NCBI GenBank assembly: GCA_934702355.1
Contig: CAKUXX010000005.1
Span: 62,001 to 126,000, forward strand
Source: an uncultured Methanomassiliicoccales archaeon
GTDB lineage: Archaea; Thermoplasmatota; Thermoplasmata; Methanomassiliicoccales; Methanomethylophilaceae
Reading direction: 5' to 3'
Length of the DNA stretch: 64,000 nucleotides
Shown here one piece after another: positions 51,629 through 60,336 of this stretch (position 1 is its first letter; every line of letters begins with the position of its first letter). The translations under genes were made by a program, and so were the position numbers. Under the pieces are notes generated by a model. The model did not search any database, was not told the DNA's origin, and saw only the letters and a program-made list of their open reading frames with translations.

Positions 51629-52900
51629 ATGGACCGTTCTCAGGAATTGTATTCGGAATCATCCAAGCTGTCCCCCGGCGGAGTATCCAGTCCGGTCAGG
51701 GCATTCAAGCCGTACCCTCTGTTCATAAAGGAGGCCAGCGGACCCCGCATCACCGACGTCGACGGCAGGACGTACATCGACCTGTGCATGGCGTACGGAC
51801 CGCTCATCGCGGGACACGCCAATCCGAACGTCATAAAGGCGGCATCCGAACAGCTCGCCAGAGGCACCGTCTACGGAGCCCCTTCAGAGCAGGAGCTGGC
51901 GCTCATCGAGAGGATCCACAAGGAGGTCCCCTCCGCGGAGATGGTCAGGCTGGCCTGCTCCGGTACAGAGGCCACCATGCATGCAATCCGCACAGCAAGG
52001 GGCTTCACAGGCAAGGACGACATCGTCAAGATGAACGGCGGCTTCCACGGAGCCCACGACTCCGCGCTCGTGAAGGCCGGAAGCGGTTCCGCCGACGGTG
52101 TCCCCTCTTCCAAGGGAGTGCCCGCGGACATCGCGAAGCACACACATGTCGTCGAGTACAACGACGCCCAGGCCATGTCCGATCTGCTCGAGAAGAACGA
52201 TGGCATCGCCTGCGTCATAATGGAGCCCGTCCTCGGAAATGTAGGTCTGGTCACCCCCGCCAAGGGATATCTGGACGAGGTCAGGAAGATCACGTCGGAG
52301 AACGGCGTGGTCCTGATCCACGACGAGGTCATCATGGGATTCAGGGCATCCTCCGGAGGAGCCCAGAAGCTGTACGGCGTGACACCCGATATGACGACGA
52401 TGGCCAAGATCATCGGCGGAGGATTCGCCGGCGGCGCGTTCATGGGAAAAGAGGAGATAATGTCCAACGTGGCCCCGCAGGGACCCGTATACGCCGCGGG
52501 AACCTTCGCAGGGAACCCTGTGTCCGCCGCAGCAGGTCTCGCACAGATCGACCTCATGTGCTCCGATGACAACTACTCGAAGGTCCAGAGGAGGACAGAG
52601 GCCCTCGTCTCGTCCATAAGGGAGTCCATGGAGGATTCCAAGGTCCCCGGATGCGTCAACACGCTCGCATCCATGTTCTCGGTCTTCTTCGGTCCGGAAC
52701 AGGTCACCAACGGAACCCAGGCGGAGTCCGCCGACCGTGCCATGTTCGACAGGTTGTTCAGATACATGCTCGAGCACGGAGTCTACCTCCCGCCGTCCGC
52801 CCTCGAAGTGGATTTCATGTCGCTTGCACACGATGACGATGTCGTCGCACAGCTCTCGGAGGCTTTCAAGGGATTCTTCTCCGAGGTGAGGCGCAAATGA
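51629..52900 (+). CDS. hemL: Glutamate-1-semialdehyde 2,1-aminomutase
   Basis: The 423-residue class-III PLP enzyme has 'SPGGVSSPVRAFKPYP', 'RLACSGTEATMHAIRTAR', 'IHDEVIMGFRASSGGAQ' and the PLP lysine Lys260 in TTMAKIIGGGFAGG. It isomerises glutamate semialdehyde to 5-aminolevulinate. It overlaps hemC by four bases. Confidence 0.95.
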   Translation: MDRSQELYSESSKLSPGGVSSPVRAFKPYPLFIKEASGPRITDVDGRTYIDLCMAYGPLIAGHANPNVIKAASEQLARGTVYGAPSEQELALIERIHKEVPSAEMVRLACSGTEATMHAIRTARGFTGKDDIVKMNGGFHGAHDSALVKAGSGSADGVPSSKGVPADIAKHTHVVEYNDAQAMSDLLEKNDGIACVIMEPVLGNVGLVTPAKGYLDEVRKITSENGVVLIHDEVIMGFRASSGGAQKLYGVTPDMTTMAKIIGGGFAGGAFMGKEEIMSNVAPQGPVYAAGTFAGNPVSAAAGLAQIDLMCSDDNYSKVQRRTEALVSSIRESMEDSKVPGCVNTLASMFSVFFGPEQVTNGTQAESADRAMFDRLFRYMLEHGVYLPPSALEVDFMSLAHDDDVVAQLSEAFKGFFSEVRRK

Positions 52901-53772
52901 AGGTGGGGACCCGCGAGAGCAAGCTCGCCATGCGTCAGACGGAGATATTCTGCGACAGGATGGCCTCCGTCGAGCCGGATACGGTATGCGAGATCGTGGG
53001 TATGAAGTCCTTAGGGGACATAGATCTCAAATCGCCCCTCAACCAGATGTCGGCCACGGGCGCATTCGTCCGCGAGCTGGACGATGCCATCCTCAGAGGG
53101 GACATCGACTGTTCGGTCAACTCGCTCAAGGACATACCGATCGATGTGGACAAAGGTCTGAGGATCGCGGCCATGTTCCCGAGGGATGCCCCGGAGGATG
53201 TCATCCTTCCGTGCCCTCTCGAGGACCTTCCCAAAGGCGCCAAAGTCGGGACGTCATCCGTCAGGAGGGTCGAGATGCTCAAGGAGGCCCGTCCCGATCT
53301 GGAGATCGTGCCGCTGAGAGGCAACATCCACACCCGTTTGGACAAATTGGACAAGGGGGAGTTCGACGCCATCATCCTGGCCAAGGCAGGCCTGGACCGC
53401 ATGGGGATCGAGAGGCCGATGGCCGTCCTGGACAAGAACAGATTCATACCGGCACCCGCACAGGGCGTCATCGCGGTCGAATGCAGGGTCGACGACGATG
53501 CCACGGCCGAATCCGTGCGCAAGCTGGACGACCGCACCACCCGCATCGCGGTGGGTGTGGAAAGGGGTATAATGAAGCTCATGGGGGCAGGATGCTCTTC
53601 GCCCGTGGGGATACACGCGGAGGTGGACGGATACGATGTTCGCGTCATCGCCGTATCCTACGGGTACTCGGAGACGCCCAGAAGGGTGGAAACGGTGCTC
53701 CCGACAAACTATGTGATGGACGACCTGCTCGACATCGCGGAATATCTTACAGGAAAGAGGGATACGATATGA
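52897..53772 (+). CDS. hemC: Hydroxymethylbilane synthase
   Basis: The 291-residue product begins MKVGTRESKLAMRQTE and has 'VNSLKDIPIDVDKGL', 'GTSSVRR' and 'PLRGNIHTRL' for substrate binding. Cys233 in LMGAGCSSPVG attaches the dipyrromethane cofactor. It polymerises porphobilinogen to the linear tetrapyrrole. It overlaps both neighbours by four bases. Confidence 0.95.
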   Translation: MKVGTRESKLAMRQTEIFCDRMASVEPDTVCEIVGMKSLGDIDLKSPLNQMSATGAFVRELDDAILRGDIDCSVNSLKDIPIDVDKGLRIAAMFPRDAPEDVILPCPLEDLPKGAKVGTSSVRRVEMLKEARPDLEIVPLRGNIHTRLDKLDKGEFDAIILAKAGLDRMGIERPMAVLDKNRFIPAPAQGVIAVECRVDDDATAESVRKLDDRTTRIAVGVERGIMKLMGAGCSSPVGIHAEVDGYDVRVIAVSYGYSETPRRVETVLPTNYVMDDLLDIAEYLTGKRDTI

Positions 53773-54512
53773 CAGGAAAGGTTTACCTCGTAGGTGCCGG
53801 CCCCGGGGACCCAGGACTCTTCACGATAAAAGGACTGGAGCTCCTCAGGTCGGCGGACGTCGTCATGTACGATGCGTTGGCGAATCCGGATCTGCTCAAG
53901 GAGTGCAGGCCGGATGCGGAGCTCATAGATGCGGGCAAGAGGGCAAGGGACCACCACCTCAGTCAGTGGCAGACCAACCAGCTCCTTGTCGAGAAGGCCG
54001 CCGAAGGGAAGGTCGTCGTCCGTCTCAAGGGAGGGGACCCCTTCCTGTTCGGACGCGGCGCAGAGGAGGCGGAGGAACTCAGGAAGGCAGGGGCGGAGGT
54101 CCATGTCGTTCCGGGTGTTTCTTCATCCATATCCGTTCCGGAGCTTGCTGGAATACCGGTGACCCACAGGGACCACGCATCCCTGGTGACGTTCATCACA
54201 GGTCACGAGAAGGCCGACCGCGAGACCGACAGGGTGGATTGGAGATCCCTCGTAGCCGGACACGGTACGCTGGTCATCATGATGGGTCTCGGGAATGCGG
54301 GACGCATCTCGGAGGAGCTCATCGCCGGAGGCATGTCCTCTGATATGCCCGCGGCCATAATCTCCAAGGGATCCACGCCCGATCAGAAAGTGGTCGTCAC
54401 GAAGGTCTCCGATCTGGCATCCTCCATTGCGGAGAACTCCATCGAGCCTCCCGGGATCATCGTCGTGGGCGAGGTCGCCAAGATGCGCGATGTTCTGGGG
54501 GACATGGCATGA
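53769..54512 (+). CDS. cobA: Uroporphyrinogen-III C-methyltransferase
   Basis: The 247-residue SUMT has 'VYLVGAGPGDPGLFTIKGLELL' (in parts), 'RLKGGDPFLFGRGAEEAEEL' and 'VPGVSSSISVPELAGIPVTHR', the classic order. It methylates uroporphyrinogen III at C2 and C7 to give precorrin-2, committing the flow to corrinoid, F430 or siroheme rather than protoporphyrin. It overlaps hemC and hemD by four bases. Confidence 0.94.
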   Translation: MTGKVYLVGAGPGDPGLFTIKGLELLRSADVVMYDALANPDLLKECRPDAELIDAGKRARDHHLSQWQTNQLLVEKAAEGKVVVRLKGGDPFLFGRGAEEAEELRKAGAEVHVVPGVSSSISVPELAGIPVTHRDHASLVTFITGHEKADRETDRVDWRSLVAGHGTLVIMMGLGNAGRISEELIAGGMSSDMPAAIISKGSTPDQKVVVTKVSDLASSIAENSIEPPGIIVVGEVAKMRDVLGDMA

Positions 54513-55270
54513 CCGTGATAGGGTTCACGAGACCGATAGACAGGATCAAGGACTCGGTCAAGGAGGCCGAGGACATGGGGTTCACAGTCATGGCGGCCCC
54601 GTCGCTCGAGATCTTCACCGGTGATGACGAGGAGTTCGAGAAGCTCACCTCATCGCTGATCCCGGGTTGCATCGCGATATTCGGTTCCGCGACAGCTGTC
54701 GAGCAGTGTCAGAAGCGCTACGGGGACTCCCTGAAGGGCATGTTCGACGGTATCCGCATTGTCTCGATCGGCCCTGCCACGACCAAGAAGCTGGAATCCG
54801 TCGGGCTCAAGGCCGATTCGGTACCCGAGGATTACTCCTCATACGGTCTGGTCGACCTCCTGAAAGGGGAAGTGTCCGGAAAGAGGGTCGTAGTCATACG
54901 CTCCGACAGCGGTTCCGATGTCCTTTCGGACGGTCTCATCGAAGCAGGCGCCGATCTCGTTTCCGTCGCCGTGTACAAGCTGAAGGAGGTGGGGATGTGT
55001 CCTGCGATCCTCCACATGTACATCTCGATAAAGAGGGCCCGCATGGACGTCATGGCATTCACGTCGCCGAAATCCGCCAGTTCGTTCATCGGAGGACTCG
55101 AAGCGCATTTCGGGAAGGAGAAGGGAGACGAGTACCTCAGGCAGGTCCGCATCGCTGCAATAGGCAGACCGACCGCCGAGAGGTTGGAGTCTCTTGGATT
55201 CAAACCCGACATAGTCCCTGCCGACACGACGTTCCACGACATGCTTCAGGCCATAAAGGACGCTTTCTGA
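54509..55270 (+). CDS. hemD: Uroporphyrinogen-III synthase
   Basis: The 253-residue product is weakly conserved overall, as expected of HemD. 'IAIFGSATAVEQ', 'SIGPATTKKLESVGLKAD', 'MAFTSPKSASSF' and 'AAIGRPTAERLESLGF' show the two-lobe pattern. It cyclises hydroxymethylbilane with ring D inversion. Its position after cobA at the end of the operon confirms the call. A hairpin terminator follows after eight bases. Confidence 0.9.
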   Translation: MTVIGFTRPIDRIKDSVKEAEDMGFTVMAAPSLEIFTGDDEEFEKLTSSLIPGCIAIFGSATAVEQCQKRYGDSLKGMFDGIRIVSIGPATTKKLESVGLKADSVPEDYSSYGLVDLLKGEVSGKRVVVIRSDSGSDVLSDGLIEAGADLVSVAVYKLKEVGMCPAILHMYISIKRARMDVMAFTSPKSASSFIGGLEAHFGKEKGDEYLRQVRIAAIGRPTAERLESLGFKPDIVPADTTFHDMLQAIKDAF

Positions 55271-55278
55271 AACCTTTT

Positions 55279-55296
55279 AGGCCCCTTAGGGGGCCT
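55279..55296 (+). terminator. Hairpin terminator of the tetrapyrrole operon
   Basis: AGGCCCC-TTAG-GGGGCCT is a perfect 7-bp hairpin followed by TTCACC. Beyond it, 55310-55419 is strikingly AT-rich and gene-free. Confidence 0.65.
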
Positions 55297-55419
55297 TTCA
55301 CCCATCATCATGACGATATCGTCCGGCATTGTCATGTAAAAAATTAAAATGCAATTAAAATATCGGTTTATTTTAAAAATTTTTAAAGCGCAATTTAATT
55401 ATCATTGTAACAACATCCT

Positions 55420-56628
55420 ATGAGCATGCAGATACTCAGGAAGGATTACATTTCGTTCCTCGAGGCAGGAAAGGATAGGAACGATGTCATCAAGGTCATT
55501 ACGGGCATGAGGCGCTCCGGCAAGACGACCTTGTTGGAGCAGTATATCGGCAGACTGAAAGAACTGGGGGTATCGGACGAATCGATATTTCTGATCAACT
55601 TCGAAGACATCAGGTATCAGCACATAACGGACAGCAAGATCCTCAACGGATGGATAAAGGAAAACATCCCCGAATCGGGACAATGCTACGTTTTCCTAGA
55701 TGAGATACAGAACGTGACCGGATGGGAATTGTCCGTTTCCGGTCTTCAAATCCTTTCCAATTGCGATGTGTACATCACAGGTTCCAATTCCAAGATGTTG
55801 TCCTCGGAGTTGGCGACATACATATCCGGGAGATATGTGGAGATCGAGGTCATGCCCTTTTCATTCGCCGAGTATCTCGAGATGCATCCTTCCGACGACG
55901 TCGAGGGTAGGTTCCGGCAGTTCATGATGTACGGGGCGCTTCCCGCGATCGATCCCGATTATGACCGGAGATTCAACGAAGGGCTGCTGGAGGGGGTGTT
56001 CAACACGGTCATAGTCAAGGACATACTCTCCCATATGAGGACCGATGATGTCTCCAAACTGACCGCGATCGCAAGATTCCTGTTTTCGAACATAGGGAAC
56101 ACGACCAATATGGACATTATCGCTGAGGCATCGGGGGTCAGCAATCCCACGGTATCCAAGTATGTGGACGAGATGTGCAAAGCATCCCTCTTCCATTATG
56201 CGGAAAGATATGATATCGTAGGGAAGAAGATCCTCAAGACGAACGGAAAATACTACGCATCGGATCTCGGTATGAGGAATGCCATACTCGGCATGCCATC
56301 CGCAGGGGACATCAGCAGGCCTTTGGAGAATGTCGTCTATCTCGAACTCCTCCGCAGAGGTTATGAGGTGAGGGTAGGGAGCTTCCGTGATTCAGAGGTG
56401 GACTTCACTGCCCGGAACACAAAGGGGACGGAATACTTCCAGGTATGTCAGACCATGTTGGCCGAAGAGACCTACGAGAGGGAGATGAGGTCGTTCAGAC
56501 AGATGCGGGATAACTATCCCAAGACTGTCCTCACTCTGGATAGGTTCGGACTGGGGTCCGATGATGGGATCAGAGTCGTCAACGTCATAGATTGGTTGTT
56601 GGGAAAGGACCGATCCGACGGATGGTGA
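55420..56628 (+). CDS. AAA_14/DUF4143 family ATPase
   Basis: The 402-residue product has Walker A GMRRSGKTT near residue 29, Walker B 'CYVFLDEIQNVTGWE', sensor 'VYITGSNSKML', a winged-helix 'ASGVSNPTVSKYVDEM' and a C-terminal DUF4143 nuclease-like part ('GSFRDSEVDFTARN'). This large family is abundant in archaea and gut bacteria; its physiological role is unsettled. It is preceded by a 110-base AT-rich tract. A truncated relative lies convergent and directly downstream. Confidence 0.85.
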   Translation: MSMQILRKDYISFLEAGKDRNDVIKVITGMRRSGKTTLLEQYIGRLKELGVSDESIFLINFEDIRYQHITDSKILNGWIKENIPESGQCYVFLDEIQNVTGWELSVSGLQILSNCDVYITGSNSKMLSSELATYISGRYVEIEVMPFSFAEYLEMHPSDDVEGRFRQFMMYGALPAIDPDYDRRFNEGLLEGVFNTVIVKDILSHMRTDDVSKLTAIARFLFSNIGNTTNMDIIAEASGVSNPTVSKYVDEMCKASLFHYAERYDIVGKKILKTNGKYYASDLGMRNAILGMPSAGDISRPLENVVYLELLRRGYEVRVGSFRDSEVDFTARNTKGTEYFQVCQTMLAEETYEREMRSFRQMRDNYPKTVLTLDRFGLGSDDGIRVVNVIDWLLGKDRSDGW

Positions 56629-56640
56629 CAGACGATTCCA

Positions 56641-57039
56641 TCACAGCAGCTTCGAGCAGGCCGGAATCTGACGGCATGCGACCGAGAAACAGAACACCTG
56701 TGCATCCTTTCCTTTCAGAGCACCGATCGCAGATTGCCAGTTGATTATCGGGATCTCATCCGACATGAGGAATCTGACCTTGGGGTGATCTGCAGCGATT
56801 CTGCTGAAATAAGCTTCGAGGTCTCCGGGAAGGTCTATCCTGTTGTCGCTGAGAACATCGCGGTCCAGGCGGATGATCGTCACATCGGGTTCATTCTCCC
56901 TGATCTTGGATTCGACCATGTTCACGAGTGCCTCGAGACCATCTGTGCGCAATCCGGCGATGATCCTCATCTCGGGGTCCGTCACGAACTGTTGAAGCTT
57001 CTCGCGGGGGTCGCTTTCCTGGGGGCATGCATAGACCAT
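56641..57039 (-). pseudogene. Truncated, P-loop-degenerate paralogue of the AAA_14 ATPase
   Basis: The 132-residue frame aligns in order with the N-terminal part of the neighbouring ATPase: 'RIIAGLRTDGLEAL' for the P-loop 'KVITGMRRSGKTTL', 'VRFLMSDEIPIINWQSAIGAL' (in parts) for 'YVFLDEIQNVTGWELSVSGL', and 'DAQVFCFSVACR' for the sensor strand. The glycine-lysine-threonine of Walker A is gone, and the frame stops where the lid, winged helix and DUF4143 domain should begin. It reads cleanly from an ATG, so a small expressed protein is possible, but loss of ATPase function is clear. Confidence 0.55.
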
Positions 57040-57269
57040 ACCCTGTCACCTCAGTCGGTCGTATTTGTTTCTTTCATTTCTGTACACCATATCATTGTTG
57101 CATTTCGACAACATCTGTATTTGAGAGGATTACTTGGTTAGATAGCTAACATGAATGACAATCGTGGACATTTGTATGGATAACAGGGTTGCAATTGTCC
57201 GTTTTAAGATTGTAGTTATTCAGACAGAATTGAACATCTATATATACCAGATAGATGGATAGTAGTGGC

Positions 57270-57860
57270 ATGTCATTCTTCGACAACACTAAAACAGTCG
57301 GATGGGTGATGTTCATCATCGGTATCCTGAGCCTTGTTGCGGCTCTGGTCCAGATTGTAGACGGTGCTACCCACGATGGAGACTTCGTGGACAAGATCGG
57401 ATACGTTATCGCCGGTATTGGATCACTCATCGGAGCATTCTTGCTTTTCAAATTCGGAAACGGAGTTCGTACCGGAGCAATCTCCAGTAAACTCAAGATC
57501 GTCGCTGGTTTCGTAAAGGTCGTAGGAGCAATGTCTGTTGTCGCCGGTATCTTCGGAATCGTCGGCGGAATCGTTATCTTCAGCTCCAACTGGAGCGTAC
57601 TGACCGGCGGAGTCATATCTCTGATTCTCGGTGCTATCGTCCTCTTCTTCGGAGGAAAGATCGATGACGGAAAGAACACTGCGTTCGACAAGATCCTCTG
57701 GATCGTGCTCGTCGTCATCTTCGCACTGCTCATGATCTCCAGTCTCCTCAGCATCGGCGGCGGAGTCCTCGGAATCATCACAGCAGTCTGCGGATTCATC
57801 ATGTACCTTTTCATCCTCGTCTTCATGTTCGACAAGGAAGTCAAGGACGCAATGCTCTGA
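57270..57860 (+). CDS. Small multi-pass membrane protein of unknown function
   Basis: The 196-residue product has five or six hydrophobic helices rich in Gly, Ile and Val, arranged as helix pairs, with a short charged tail (FDKEVKDAML). I recognise no family with confidence. A TATA box (CTATATATACC, about 57238-57248) ends 22 bases before the ATG at 57270, which marks that codon rather than the upstream one at 57255. A hairpin terminator follows. Its last 40 residues are mirrored in a truncated copy at 58012-58164. Confidence 0.6.
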   Translation: MSFFDNTKTVGWVMFIIGILSLVAALVQIVDGATHDGDFVDKIGYVIAGIGSLIGAFLLFKFGNGVRTGAISSKLKIVAGFVKVVGAMSVVAGIFGIVGGIVIFSSNWSVLTGGVISLILGAIVLFFGGKIDDGKNTAFDKILWIVLVVIFALLMISSLLSIGGGVLGIITAVCGFIMYLFILVFMFDKEVKDAML

Positions 57861-57893
57861 GTCTGAGAACATAACATTAACTCAAACATTTTA

Positions 57894-57913
57894 ACAAGGC
57901 CTTCGGGCCTTGT
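57894..57913 (+). terminator. Hairpin terminator after the membrane protein gene
   Basis: ACAAGGCC-TTCG-GGCCTTGT is a perfect 8-bp stem with a UUCG-type tetraloop, followed by GTCTAAAATCC. Confidence 0.7.
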
Positions 57914-58011
57914 GTCTAAAATCCTTATCTTTTTACACCCATGAGATCGATAGATTCTCACTTTGTTTTTCGATGAACCACGGAATGCTGGCTTTGATCC
58001 GATAAATCCCA

Positions 58012-58164
58012 ATGGTAGCCTTTGTTCTGGTGGCCCTTGGTAGTTTGATCTCCCTTATCGCATTCCCGCTCGGAATGATATTGGGCATCTGCAGCCTCAT
58101 CATCTACACCTACATGCTCGCGCTTCTCTTGGACAACGATGTCAAGAGAGAAATGAGGATGTAA
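58012..58164 (+). pseudogene. Remnant of a membrane protein related to 57270-57860
   Basis: A 50-residue frame reads from ATG to TAA. Its 'SLISLIAFPLGMILGICSLI' and 'LALLLDNDVKREMRM' parallel the end of the upstream protein, 'SLLSIGGGVLGIITAVCGFI' and 'LVFMFDKEVKDAML'. An in-frame TAA lies just upstream (58003-58005), after another short in-frame stretch, as if a longer gene had decayed. It could instead be a genuine two-helix small protein. No promoter is evident. Confidence 0.45.
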
Positions 58165-58245
58165 GTTGTGTAGATCAAAACTCAACAATATTCCTGATCC
58201 GCCTGTTAGGTTGGTGGATTAGGTAAAATACCAAAGCATTTTATG

Positions 58246-58251
58246 TTTTAT
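58246..58251. repeat. Target-site duplication, left copy
   Basis: TTTTAT directly precedes the left inverted repeat and is repeated at 60331-60336 directly after the right one. Confidence 0.7.
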
Positions 58252-58270
58252 CGCACATTCCGCACCCTTG
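58252..58270 (+). repeat. IS terminal inverted repeat, left
   Basis: CGCACATTCCGCACCCTTG is the exact reverse complement of 60312-60330. Inside this point the two ends diverge. Confidence 0.9.
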
Positions 58271-58306
58271 ACTTTTTGAGCAGGGATTTATCGGTCCCCC
58301 GAAGGC

Positions 58307-60112
58307 TCAGTCGAAGAGTTCGTCGGGAGGTATCCCGAGAAGGCCGAGGAATCCCGTGACCCTCTCGTCGGCCGTATCGGTCTGGAATCTGTACGTTCCG
58401 GTGGCCTCATCATAATGGATGAGGCTGTTGGCGCAGCTCGTGACGAAGAAATCCGCCGTCACGTTGCGCTGGAGTCTCTTGACGCCATACCCGCATCTGG
58501 GGATCATATCGTCTTCAAGTTCATCCAGACCGCGTCTCAGAAGCAGTTGTATCACGGCCCTGACAAGGGCCGAGATGAGGATCACAGTGACTAGGGCATC
58601 GGCCCTTCCGGCATCCTTCATGAACAGTCTTTCCACGAGGATCGGTCTCTTGCCCGTTTTGAACGAGCCTTCGACCTTCCATTCGTTGGAGTACAGGCGG
58701 ACCAGACCCTCGGCCGTCAGGCCGAGGTCCGGGTCCGATTCCACGGTCGGAACGTTGCTCAGGAGCATGATGTATCCTTCACGACGGCGCAGAGTCTCCG
58801 CCTTCTCTGCGTTAACCTCCCACTTGACGTCCACGGTCCACCTGTCGGAACGGCGGATGTCCGTTCCGTCCCTGCGGGGACACCCGCGCGGACGGGATTC
58901 CACAAGGTCGTGGATGTACTCCGCGGAAACATCCACGATTCCTTTGGACTGCTTCTTCCTGAACCGTTCGAACGCCTTCACGGCATCCTTCTCGCAGCTG
59001 TACTCCCTATCGAAGTTCTCCAGGGCCTTCCTGAAGGATGCTATCTGCTTCTCGACCGCCTGCTCGCCCTTTCCCTTGAGCGTGCTGGTCTCCACCACTA
59101 CCGCTCTCAATCTGACCCCGTCTGAGACCACTTCGGTCTCGAGGATGCGGCGTTCCGCCGCATCCTTCCTCTCGGATACCTTCCCGATCGGCCGGAGATC
59201 GTTGAGATCGACGGACATCAGGGTCTTTTCCAGAAGCTTGTCTTCGAAGTTCACAGGACATCTCGAAAGGAAGTAGATCCCATCTTCCACCATCATGTTG
59301 ATGAGCTTGGCATTGACCAATTTGGAATCGGCCACGTAGATCAGGTGCTCCTGACGGAGCACCTCTCTTAGAAGTTCGAGGCACATCTCGTTCCATTTCG
59401 GGTCCGCGGTATTACCATCCAGCGGTTTGCTCACCAGGGGGACTCCGTCCTCCTGGACGACGTTCCCGATCATGTACTGCTTGAGATCGGGACGATGGTC
59501 CTTGGAATATCCGCGGGTGATGTGGATGGAATCCATCGGATCGGGGACTCTGTCCCCGTCCGGAGATACGATGATGGCGTTCTCGTCATCATCGTACACA
59601 TCGTACTCCCCGTAGACGCTGACGGAGGTCGTGTCCGAATGGCATGCACGTGATTTTATCCCGTAGACTGTGCGAAGGGCTGCGGATGTGGCCATGAACA
59701 GCTTCTGGGAATCCGCAAAATGCAGTTTGGTCAGCGTGCGGGCCAGCATGTCCGGGTCCAGATCGCTCCAATCCTCCACGGTATCGAAGAACAGCTTGAC
59801 CGGATGGCCGCGGAAATGACCGGCGACATTCTCGATGGCGGGTCTGTACCCGCCCATCATGGGAGTCATGACCATGGCCTTGATTGCATCTCCGGGACTG
59901 ACCCTGCATTGTTTGGAGTCCCATTCCACCATGTTGTTGACCATGCCGATGAAATCTATGCTGTCCAGGATCTTCGAAGTCACAGCCAAAGGGAGATTAG
60001 TGGTCTTGATGTCCGTGGTGCAGCGTTCCGCCATCTTGGCCTTCTTGCGGGTGCTTGGACGCTTGTATTCGTCCAGTCCGATCCTTCTGTAAGCCACGGA
60101 TAGTTCTCCCAT
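58307..60112 (-). CDS. IS1634-like DDE transposase
   Basis: The 601-residue transposase shows an IS4-type catalytic core: Asp160 in ACHSDTTSVSVYG, Asp262 in IYVADSKLVN and the Tyr474...Glu481...Lys488 signature in YSNEWKVEGSFKTGK. A long insert between the second Asp and the Glu is expected for the IS1634/IS4 group. The N-terminus is basic and probably binds the inverted repeats. There is no frameshift or internal stop. Confidence 0.88.
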   Translation of the reverse strand: MGELSVAYRRIGLDEYKRPSTRKKAKMAERCTTDIKTTNLPLAVTSKILDSIDFIGMVNNMVEWDSKQCRVSPGDAIKAMVMTPMMGGYRPAIENVAGHFRGHPVKLFFDTVEDWSDLDPDMLARTLTKLHFADSQKLFMATSAALRTVYGIKSRACHSDTTSVSVYGEYDVYDDDENAIIVSPDGDRVPDPMDSIHITRGYSKDHRPDLKQYMIGNVVQEDGVPLVSKPLDGNTADPKWNEMCLELLREVLRQEHLIYVADSKLVNAKLINMMVEDGIYFLSRCPVNFEDKLLEKTLMSVDLNDLRPIGKVSERKDAAERRILETEVVSDGVRLRAVVVETSTLKGKGEQAVEKQIASFRKALENFDREYSCEKDAVKAFERFRKKQSKGIVDVSAEYIHDLVESRPRGCPRRDGTDIRRSDRWTVDVKWEVNAEKAETLRRREGYIMLLSNVPTVESDPDLGLTAEGLVRLYSNEWKVEGSFKTGKRPILVERLFMKDAGRADALVTVILISALVRAVIQLLLRRGLDELEDDMIPRCGYGVKRLQRNVTADFFVTSCANSLIHYDEATGTYRFQTDTADERVTGFLGLLGIPPDELFD

Positions 60113-60311
60113 TCATCTGGCTGATGCGCCGTTAGTGGCGCATATGCATCCATCATAGATAAGGCTCTCGCTGAACATGAACGTGAACTACGAAGGATCG
60201 GGAGAACGGGACGATCCGATACCTGCGCGGACAGAATGTCCGCGCTAAGAATGCGTGAAAGAAGGTGTGCCCGAGGCCGGACACTGTTGGAAAAATCAAA
60301 GGTCAATTACG

Positions 60312-60330
60312 CAAGGGTGCGGAATGTGCG
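60312..60330 (-). repeat. IS terminal inverted repeat, right
   Basis: Reads CAAGGGTGCGGAATGTGCG on the plus strand, a perfect 19-bp complement of the left end. About 200 bases separate it from the transposase start. Confidence 0.9.
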
Positions 60331-60336
60331 TTTTAT
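60331..60336. repeat. Target-site duplication, right copy
   Basis: TTTTAT follows the right inverted repeat, matching 58246-58251. Confidence 0.7.

Larger units (their letters stand above)
58252..60330 (-). mobile_element. Complete IS1634-like (IS4 superfamily) insertion sequence
   Basis: The element is 2079 bases long, bounded by perfect 19-bp inverted repeats and a 6-bp direct repeat of target DNA. It contains one intact 601-residue DDE transposase on the minus strand and nothing else. Transposase length, the YREK-type motif and duplication size fit the IS1634 family. All parts look functional, so insertion is probably recent. It lies between remnants and small membrane genes, not inside a recognisable gene. 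Confidence 0.85.
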
